NCBI GenBank assembly: GCA_903927605.1
Contig: CAIYNT010000187.1
Coordinates: 1-11,619, forward strand
Direction of reading: 5' to 3'
DNA: 11,619 nt
DNA from: an uncultured Holophagaceae bacterium
GTDB lineage: Bacteria; Acidobacteriota; Holophagae; Holophagales; Holophagaceae
Both the position numbers and the translations under genes were made by a program. The first letter of the stretch is position 1; every line of letters begins with the position of its first letter. Positions 1 through 4,524 of the stretch are shown here, one piece after another. The notes under the pieces were generated by a model, which worked only from the letters and a program-made list of their open reading frames with translations, was not told where the DNA came from and ran no database searches.

Positions 1-480
1 ATCCGGGCCCTGGCGACCACCATCCTCGATACGAGCCAGCTGAGCCTGTCCGAATTGCGCCTGCGGATCGCCGCCCTGGTTCCCCAGGTGCCCACCCGAG
101 GTACCGCAGTGCGTCTGCTCAGTTTCGGGTACAAGCGAGGCGTACCGGCCGATGCGGATGTGATCCTTGACGCCCGGTTCCTGCCCAATCCCTTCTACAT
201 CGAGGACTTGAAGCCCCTCACGGGGCGTGATGGGCCCGTCCAGGCCTTCCTGCTGGAATTTCCGGAGTTCCACGAATTTCTGGATCGGGCGGAATCCTGG
301 CTGCGCTGGTCTCTGCCGCTGGTCCAGCAGGAGGGACGCGCCTACCACACCCTGGCCATCGGCTGCACCGGCGGCCAGCACCGCTCGGTGGCCCTGGTGG
401 AGATCCTGGCTGACCGGCTGAAGAATGATGTGGCGGCGCTGACCATCAGGCATCGGGAACTCGAGGGCCGATCATTCTGA
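1..480 (+). CDS. rapZ: RNase adapter protein RapZ, C-terminal part (5' end outside the window)
   Basis: The reading frame is open from the first base, so the start lies upstream; 159 residues remain of a protein usually about 285 long. The N-terminal P-loop NTPase domain is missing. What is left is the C-terminal domain of the RapZ/YvcJ family: a segment like DTSQLSLSELRLRI, then FGYKRGVPADADVILDARFLPNPF, and finally the hallmark AIGCTGGQHRSV near the end. In Enterobacteria RapZ binds the small RNA GlmZ through this domain and guides RNase E, tuning glucosamine-6-phosphate synthesis; elsewhere the target is usually unknown. The stop codon is directly followed by the stop of the opposing gene, with no spacer. 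Family assignment is secure; the specific role in this organism is inferred from the family. Confidence 0.93.
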   Translation: MRALATTILDTSQLSLSELRLRIAALVPQVPTRGTAVRLLSFGYKRGVPADADVILDARFLPNPFYIEDLKPLTGRDGPVQAFLLEFPEFHEFLDRAESWLRWSLPLVQQEGRAYHTLAIGCTGGQHRSVALVEILADRLKNDVAALTIRHRELEGRSF

Positions 481-1602
481 TCAGCCTTCTGTGAACACCA
501 CGCCGCGCTTGGCCAGATCCGCGCGGATGAAGTCCCAGGCGCCGGGCTCCTGGCCCACGAATTCCGGCGGGCTGATGCCCTTGCGGGTGTAGCCGCCCTT
601 GGCTACCAGCCGCACGGCGGCAGTACAGGTGTAGCCGGTGGTGCGCGCCATGGAGGTGGTCTTGGTGGCCCGGTCGTAGCGGTCCAGCAGGTTCAGCTCC
701 TTGCGTAGCCGCTGGCCACCCTTCTCGCCTTCAACGGTGACCCGCATGACGGTGAAATCCTCGTCGCCTTCCTGCATGAACCACATGGGGAAGAGCAGGG
801 CCGTGGTCAGCTCCAATGGGCTGATTTCGGTGTCAGCCACTCGGATCTTCCCTTTGCTGAAAAAGCCGGACTCTCGCAGCATCCGCATCTTTTCGATGTG
901 GCCTGGATATCGCAGGGTCTTCTCCTTCATGTCCGGCACCAGCGGGAAGGTCTTGATGAGGCTGCGCAGGCCGTCGGTGTTGAAGGACTCAAGGGTACCG
1001 AGACCTGCAAAGTCCAGCAGTTCGGGTTCGGACAGGGCGGGGAACGTGACCACTCGACCGTCCTTCACGTAGCGGGCCGGGCGCGTGTATTCCTCGATGA
1101 CGTCGATGGGACTGAAGCCCGCCTTGTATTCGTAGGGCCAAGTGCGAACGACGGGCAGGCCGCCCACCAGGCATTCGAAGGAGGTGATGCGGTCCCATTG
1201 ATGCGAAAGGTCGCCGAGGATGATGTTGTGGCAACCCGGGGCGATGCCGCAGTCCACGATGGCCGTGAGGTTCCGGCTTTTCGCCAGTTCGTCCAATTCG
1301 AAGCAGTCCTCGTCGAAGAAGGAGATGTCCACCAGGGGCTTGCCGGCCTCCAGCACGGCCCTGGCCGTGGCGAAACCCATGAACCCCGGAACCGCGCCCA
1401 CTACCAGGTCGGCATCGGCCACGGCGGCTTTCACGCCCTCGGGCGAAGACAGATCAGAAGCCCGGCTGGAGAGACCCGCGTCCCGCATTCTCGCCAAGGC
1501 GGCCTCGGATCGGTCCGCTACTGTGACTTTGAAATCCGGGGCCAGATCCCGGGCTATGGCACCACCGACGCGGCCCGCTCCAAGGACAACAACACGGGTC
1601 AT
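481..1602 (-). CDS. Saccharopine dehydrogenase family / lysine 6-dehydrogenase-like oxidoreductase
   Basis: This is a 373-residue cytoplasmic NAD(P)-dependent oxidoreductase. The N-terminal Rossmann fold starts at once with VVVLGAGRVGG (glycines 8, 10 and 13). An acidic residue, D30 in VADRS, sits where NAD-preferring enzymes bind the ribose. The central part (IVDCGIAPGCHNII, then GGLPV and EYKAGFSPIDVIEEYTRPA) is typical of the saccharopine reductase/lysine 6-dehydrogenase branch, whose members act on amino-acid substrates such as lysine or saccharopine. Length fits the ~370-390 residue family. The ATG start at 1602 has AGGAG six bases upstream (1609-1613). It is convergent and flush with rapZ, and divergent from mltG across ~300 bp. 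Family is clear; the exact substrate cannot be read from sequence, and carboxynorspermidine or lysine chemistry are both possible. Confidence 0.85.
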   Translation of the reverse strand: MTRVVVLGAGRVGGAIARDLAPDFKVTVADRSEAALARMRDAGLSSRASDLSSPEGVKAAVADADLVVGAVPGFMGFATARAVLEAGKPLVDISFFDEDCFELDELAKSRNLTAIVDCGIAPGCHNIILGDLSHQWDRITSFECLVGGLPVVRTWPYEYKAGFSPIDVIEEYTRPARYVKDGRVVTFPALSEPELLDFAGLGTLESFNTDGLRSLIKTFPLVPDMKEKTLRYPGHIEKMRMLRESGFFSKGKIRVADTEISPLELTTALLFPMWFMQEGDEDFTVMRVTVEGEKGGQRLRKELNLLDRYDRATKTTSMARTTGYTCTAAVRLVAKGGYTRKGISPPEFVGQEPGAWDFIRADLAKRGVVFTEG

Positions 1603-1664
1603 AAGGTGCTCCTGTAGGCTGGGACGCGAGGTTTCACTGCGAGTTCAGGCGGGCGGCTCTTGGG

Positions 1665-1670
1665 TAGAAT
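1665..1670 (+). promoter_or_regulatory. Possible -10 element (TAGAAT) in the rightward direction
   Basis: TAGAAT matches 5 of 6 bases of the sigma-70 -10 consensus and lies in the 303-bp gap 1603-1905. No convincing -35 is seen (TTCAGG at 1644-1649 is the nearest). If real, it would give mltG a leader of about 230 nt. The rest of this gap shows a near-palindrome at 1725-1740 (14/16) and no recognisable gene. Confidence 0.25.
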
Positions 1671-1872
1671 CATCCGCCCTGGGCCATGCGCTTGCTAGGC
1701 CGACGCACAGGAAAACACTGGGCTGTTCAGGCGCCCGAACCTGGAGACGAGGGTGCTTCCGGCCTGGATGAGTCCCTCCATTTCCAAGCAGGGCCTGCAT
1801 TCCGGAACCATCCCAAAGGCCTCTGGAGCTCTGGCGATGCCCTGCGATCCAACATGCTCAGGCAAGAGGGAA

Positions 1873-1887
1873 TTGACAGGCTGTCAA
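1873..1887. promoter_or_regulatory. Perfect palindrome upstream of mltG, candidate operator
   Basis: TTGACAG-G-CTGTCAA has 7-bp arms around a single central base. It ends 3 bp before the AGGAG (1891-1895) that could serve the GTG start at 1906. The symmetry and spacing suit a dimeric transcription factor. The left arm equals a consensus -35 (TTGACA), but no -10 follows at 16-18 bp, so an operator is the better reading. No regulator is identified. Confidence 0.4.
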
Positions 1888-1905
1888 GGCAGGAGCCCAC
1901 CCTGA

Positions 1906-2958
1906 GTGGATCGATCCGCGCTATCACGGCATTCTGGAGCCATGGCGCGTTCCCATTCATCCTTCCGGCTCCTCCTGGCCATCGCGATCCTGGCCATCCT
2001 GCCCGGACTCGGCGGTTGGTGGGCCTGGAAGGGGCAGGGGCCGCTCCTGCAGGAAGCCACGGTTTTGGTGAAGAAGGGAACGAGCGTCAACCAAGTTGCG
2101 GACCAGCTCGAGCGTGATGGCGTGATCCGTTCAGCCTCACTCTTCAAGCTCTGGGCGCGGTCCCGGAAGCTCCAGCTCATCCGCGGCGAGTACACCTTCA
2201 CACCCAGGGCCAGCCTTTCGGAGGTGGCGGGTAAATTGCGACGCGCGGAGATCCACTACACCCTCGTGTCCATCCCCGAAGGTGCCCATGCTTGGTCTTT
2301 GCAGAAGCGCCTGAAGGACTTCGTTCCGGAAGACGCCTTCTGGGTTCTCTGGAAGAGTCCGCGGTTAGCCAAGACCGCGGGCTTCGAGCAGGCCGAGAAT
2401 CTGGAAGGCCTCGTGGCTCCGGCCACCTACAAGCTGCACCACGCCCTGGAGCCCGAGGAGGTGATGCTCATGCTGGTGGAGGCCTTCCGCGACCAGATCC
2501 GCCCGGAGCTGGAGGGCGGCATGCTGCCACCCTACCAGACCCTGATCCTGGCGAGCCTGGTGGAGAAAGAGACCAAGCTGGTGGAGGAACAGCCGAAGGT
2601 GGCCGGGGTCTACAAGAAGCGCCTCGACCTCGGCATGCGGCTGCAGTGCGACCCCACCAGCCTCTATGCCCGCTGGCTCAGCGGCGACCTGCGGTTCACC
2701 ACCCCGATGGCCGAGGACCTCCGTCGCCCCAGCCGGTTCAACACCTACTCCGTGGGTGGCCTGCCCCCGACGCCCATCGCCATTCCCAGTGCCACGGCCA
2801 TCGAGGCCGCCAAGGCGCCCCTGGTCGGGAAGGATCTCTACTTCGTGGCCACCGGCAAGGGTGGCCACAGCTTCGCGCCCAGCCTGAGGGATCACAACCT
2901 GAATGTGGGTGTGTACCGCAAAGAGCTGGCACGGCAGAGGCGGTTGGCCCGTGGCTAG
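1906..2958 (+). CDS. mltG: Endolytic murein transglycosylase MltG (YceG family)
   Basis: MltG cleaves nascent peptidoglycan glycan strands at the periplasmic face of the inner membrane and helps terminate chain elongation. The 350-residue protein has a single N-terminal membrane anchor (about residues 20-41), then a LysM-like region (KKGTSVNQVADQLERDGVI), and then the YceG catalytic domain. Visible signatures are ASLVEKETK, which contains the catalytic glutamate (E220 or E222; equivalent of E. coli E218), MRLQCDPTSLY, the segment NTYSVGGLPPTPIAIPS, and DLYFVATGKGGHSFAP near the end. The start is ambiguous. GTG 1906 has AGGAG ten bases upstream; ATG 1942 (12 residues shorter, MARSHSSFRLLL) gives the more usual short cytoplasmic tail but only a GGAG two bases away. 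The TAG stop touches the left inverted repeat of the 2958-3529 block. Function is confident from the family. Confidence 0.93.
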   Translation: MDRSALSRHSGAMARSHSSFRLLLAIAILAILPGLGGWWAWKGQGPLLQEATVLVKKGTSVNQVADQLERDGVIRSASLFKLWARSRKLQLIRGEYTFTPRASLSEVAGKLRRAEIHYTLVSIPEGAHAWSLQKRLKDFVPEDAFWVLWKSPRLAKTAGFEQAENLEGLVAPATYKLHHALEPEEVMLMLVEAFRDQIRPELEGGMLPPYQTLILASLVEKETKLVEEQPKVAGVYKKRLDLGMRLQCDPTSLYARWLSGDLRFTTPMAEDLRRPSRFNTYSVGGLPPTPIAIPSATAIEAAKAPLVGKDLYFVATGKGGHSFAPSLRDHNLNVGVYRKELARQRRLARG

Positions 2959-3032
2959 AGAGCTCAAGGCAGCGCCCGACGGCCCCGCGATGAATCCAGC
3001 CGGGATGCACCGCAGATTTCAGTTTGTCTCGC

Positions 3033-3051
3033 GTATCGCCGCAGGCGATAC
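3033..3051. repeat. Hairpin with 8-bp perfect stem and GCA triloop
   Basis: GTATCGCC-GCA-GGCGATAC. With one bulged C the stem extends to about 12 bp (3028-3055). It lies 75 bp after the mltG stop and could end or stabilise that transcript, but no T-run follows. Its closing C-GCA-G loop recurs in other hairpins of this block. Confidence 0.6.
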
Positions 3052-3136
3052 CGAGAAGGAAGGGCCCGCAGGGCAACGTGGTTCGTTGTTCAAGGGATTT
3101 GACTCAGGCCTCTGGCCCTCGCCCCTTCGGGGCCGC

Positions 3137-3177
3137 CATCGGCTGCGCCGATGCGGTCCTATTCGCCTGCGGCGAAT
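3137..3177. repeat. Two consecutive hairpins with TGC triloops
   Basis: CATCGGC-TGC-GCCGATG (3137-3153) and ATTCGCC-TGC-GGCGAAT (3161-3177) are both perfect 7-bp stems. TGC on this strand is GCA on the other, so both show the C-GCA-G loop when read on the minus strand. Confidence 0.6.
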
Positions 3178-3190
3178 GGTGACGCCGCGG

Positions 3191-3225
3191 GGGAGGCTCC
3201 GCCTCTGCGAGCTTGCGAGCAGGAG
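3191..3225 (+). repeat. 35-bp repeat, direct copy A
   Basis: This copy matches copy B (3292-3326) at 32 of 35 positions. It begins GGGAGGCTCCG and contains the tip GAGCTTGCGA held by a stem. Two of the three differences (positions 16 and 31) form a T-A pair here and a C-G pair in copy B. Confidence 0.7.
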
Positions 3226-3244
3226 GGCCCTGCGGGGCAGGGCC
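3226..3244. repeat. Hairpin with 8-bp perfect stem
   Basis: GGCCCTGC-GGG-GCAGGGCC directly abuts repeat copy A. It is a perfect stem with a three-base loop and has no T-run on either side. Confidence 0.55.
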
Positions 3245-3291
3245 TGTCAGACGGAGGCGGCTGGCCTCATCCCTCCGGGCGAGGGGTGGCG

Positions 3292-3326
3292 GGGAGGCTC
3301 CGGCTCCGCGAGCTTGCGAGCGGGAG
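3292..3326 (+). repeat. 35-bp repeat, direct copy B
   Basis: It lies 101 bp after copy A with 32/35 identity. The stem around GAGCTTGCGA is kept by a compensatory C-G pair. A 7-bp hairpin, GCCACGC-GCA-GCGTGGC (3326-3342), follows immediately. Confidence 0.7.
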
Positions 3327-3407
3327 CCACGCGCAGCGTGGCGTTAGACGGAGGGCGATGCTGCGTCACCTCCAGCTATCGCGGCGCAGTGCGCCGCTCC
3401 TGCTCGC

Positions 3408-3434
3408 CTCCGGCTCGCAGAGCCGGAGCCTCCG
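3408..3434 (-). repeat. Inverted partial third copy and 9-bp GCA-loop hairpin
   Basis: The reverse complement of 3413-3434 matches the first 22 bases of copies A and B at 20 of 22 positions. The same bases form the strongest local hairpin, CTCCGGCTC-GCA-GAGCCGGAG (3408-3428), with nine perfect pairs. Confidence 0.6.
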
Positions 3435-3485
3435 TTGCGCGTAGTACCCGCTACGCAGCAACTCGCGCTCCTCGCCTCACTCGCC

Positions 3486-3517
3486 CGGCACCCCTCGCGC
3501 GGCGGCGTGGGGTGCTG
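3486..3517 (+). promoter_or_regulatory. Hairpin covering the putative ribosome-binding site of tlyA
   Basis: CACCCC (3489-3494) pairs with GGGGTG (3509-3514). Three more pairs form inside a T-T mismatch, and two more plus one G-T wobble form outside. The GGGG at 3509-3512, seven bases before the TTG start at 3520, is the only Shine-Dalgarno-like run there and is entirely in the stem. A weak start codon plus a masked site suggests low or structure-controlled translation; this is inference. Confidence 0.35.
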
Positions 3518-3519
3518 CC

Positions 3520-4302
3520 TTGAGCTCTCGGCTGCGTCTCGATCAACTCCTCGTCCAGCGCGGATTCTGCGAGACCCGGGCCAAGGCCCAGGCACGCATT
3601 CTCGCGGGTGAGGTGTTGGTGGAGGATCGCCCCGTCACCAAGGCGGGCACGGCGGTGGACGAGACGGCGACCATCCGCCTGCGGGGCGACCCGCTGCCCT
3701 TTGTGAGCCGGGGCGGTCTGAAACTGGCCGGGGCCCTCGATCTGTGGGGCATCGATCCCGCTGGGTTCATCTGCTTCGATGCCGGCTCCAGCACTGGCGG
3801 GTTCACAGACTGTCTACTCCAGCGCGGCGCGGCGAAGGTCTATGCCGTGGACGTGGGCACCAACCAGCTGCACTGGAAGCTGCGCAGTGACCCCCGAGTG
3901 ATTTCGATGGAGCAGATGAACCTCCGCACCTGGGATCCAGCCTCCATCTCCGAACGCTGCCAGCTGCTGGTGGCGGACCTGAGCTTCATCTCGCTGCGCT
4001 TGGCCATCCCGCCGGTGCTACCGAGCCTCGTGCCCCAGGCGGAGGCCGTACTCCTGGTGAAGCCCCAGTTCGAGGCGGGGCGGGCGGATGTGGGTGCCGG
4101 CGGTATCGTGCGCGATCCGGCAGTCCACCGGCGCGTCCTAGCCGAGACCTGGACCTTCTTCGCAGGCACGGACCTGCATCCCAGGGCCCTGGCGGTGAGT
4201 CCCATCAAGGGTGGGGAAGGCAACACGGAGTTCTTGATGCGCCTCACGCTGGGCCGGGAGCCCGGCGATCTGGGGACCGCCCTGGCAGGACTGGAACTCT
4301 GA
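3520..4302 (+). CDS. tlyA: TlyA family rRNA 2'-O-methyltransferase (16S/23S)
   Basis: TlyA enzymes methylate ribose 2'-OH groups of 16S and/or 23S rRNA (C1409/C1920 in mycobacteria) using S-adenosylmethionine, and loss can confer capreomycin resistance there. The 260-residue product has an N-terminal S4 RNA-binding domain (RLDQLLVQRG through VLVEDRPVTKAGT, about residues 4-50). An FtsJ/RrmJ-type fold with the SAM motif FDAGSSTGGFTDCLLQRGA follows. The K-D-K-E catalytic tetrad is visible as K68 (GGLKL), D153 (VADLSFISL), K181 (VKPQFEAGR) and E237 (NTEFL). The start is taken as TTG 3520 because the S4 domain begins immediately after it and no better codon is near. It lies inside the right inverted repeat of the preceding block. 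Before the transposon inserted 23 bp downstream, its 3' neighbour was the ALDH gene. Family assignment is secure; which rRNA site is modified is not. Confidence 0.9.
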   Translation: MSSRLRLDQLLVQRGFCETRAKAQARILAGEVLVEDRPVTKAGTAVDETATIRLRGDPLPFVSRGGLKLAGALDLWGIDPAGFICFDAGSSTGGFTDCLLQRGAAKVYAVDVGTNQLHWKLRSDPRVISMEQMNLRTWDPASISERCQLLVADLSFISLRLAIPPVLPSLVPQAEAVLLVKPQFEAGRADVGAGGIVRDPAVHRRVLAETWTFFAGTDLHPRALAVSPIKGGEGNTEFLMRLTLGREPGDLGTALAGLEL

Positions 4303-4320
4303 GCCGGTCAGAGCAGGCTA

Positions 4321-4325
4321 TTAAA
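4321..4325. repeat. Target-site duplication TTAAA, left copy
   Basis: TTAAA directly precedes the terminal repeat starting at 4326. The same five bases directly follow the right terminal repeat at 8084-8088. A 5-bp AT-rich duplication agrees with what is known for ISEcp1-type members of the IS1380 family. Confidence 0.85.
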
Positions 4326-4348
4326 CCTGACCTAATCACGTAGGTTTC
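4326..4348 (+). repeat. Left terminal inverted repeat of the transposition unit
   Basis: It starts CCTGACCTAA, identical to the right end. A hairpin (GGTTTCA 4343-4349 with TGAAACC 4359-4365) overlaps its inner edge, and AACCTA-like pairings at 4330-4345 compete with it. Confidence 0.82.
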
Positions 4349-4397
4349 AAAAGATTGCTGAAACCATTACCACTCCATGGGCTATGGGAACTTAAGG

Positions 4398-4424
4398 CAT
4401 CACCCAATGGGTGATGGGATTCCT
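4398..4424 (+). terminator. Terminator-like hairpin with T-rich tail
   Basis: CATCACCC-AAT-GGGTGATG (4398-4416) is a perfect 8-bp stem with a three-base loop, followed after a short gap by CCTTTTCT. It reads best on the plus strand, so it could stop transcription entering from tlyA. It lies inside the transposon's left end. Confidence 0.45.
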
Positions 4425-4462
4425 TTTCTGGGCTCCTCGCTGAATCGAGTGGGTGAATCCTC

Positions 4463-4498
4463 GTGAGCTTGCGGCACGCATGTGTGCCGCAAGCTCAC
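4463..4498. terminator. 15-bp perfect hairpin downstream of the hydrolase gene
   Basis: GTGAGCTTGCGGCAC (4463-4477) pairs perfectly with 4484-4498 around the loop GCATGT. It begins 27 bp after the hydrolase stop codon and sits between convergent genes, so a terminator or mRNA 3'-end stabiliser is likely. There is no T-run on either side, so Rho-independent termination is not assured. It contains GAGCTTGCG, a 9-mer also found in the repeats at 3209 and 3310. Confidence 0.5.
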
Positions 4499-4524
4499 TG
4501 CGTATCAAGCTCTCCAACCGGACT

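Larger units (their letters stand above)
2958..3529. mobile_element. Palindrome-packed 572-bp block with terminal inverted repeats, possible MITE-like element
   Basis: The ends carry GAGAGCTCAAGGCAGC (2958-2973) and its exact reverse complement (3514-3529). Extending inward gives 28 matches in 32 (2958-2989 against 3498-3529). The interior codes for nothing recognisable and is filled with short GC-rich hairpins. The clearest are: stem 8 bp at 3033-3051; 5 bp at 3121-3133; 7 bp at 3137-3153; 7 bp at 3161-3177; 5 bp at 3193-3205; 8 bp at 3226-3244; 7 bp at 3326-3342; 7 bp at 3381-3397; 9 bp at 3408-3428; 6 bp at 3439-3456; and a long imperfect one at 3486-3517. The block exactly fills the mltG-tlyA gap. 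A GGCT direct repeat (2953-2956, 3530-3533) flanks it but is one base off on the left, so a target duplication is not proven. No transposase is present; a non-autonomous mobile element or a species-specific intergenic palindromic repeat are both possible. Confidence 0.5.

Noticed and set aside
898..1617. Long plus-strand open frame opposite the saccharopine dehydrogenase-like gene
   Set aside because: Composition is the mirror of a GC-rich gene, it has no family features, and the minus-strand protein is clearly recognisable.
1873..1878. TTGACA as a -35 promoter element
   Set aside because: No -10-like hexamer follows at 16-18 bp, and the bases are explained by the palindrome.
1686..2117. Plus-strand open frame spanning the gap before mltG
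   Set aside because: It overlaps the mltG start in another frame, has low-complexity composition and shows no recognisable domain.
3033..3434. CRISPR array
   Set aside because: Repeats are few, not regularly spaced, internally palindromic and differ in sequence. No cas genes are in the window.
2903..3523. Open frames across the palindromic block
   Set aside because: They are rich in Arg, Ala and Gly as expected from GC-rich repeats, and run through hairpins without any protein pattern.
2953..3533. GGCT direct repeats as a target duplication of the 572-bp block
   Set aside because: The left copy is separated from the inverted repeat by one extra base, and four bases recur easily by chance.
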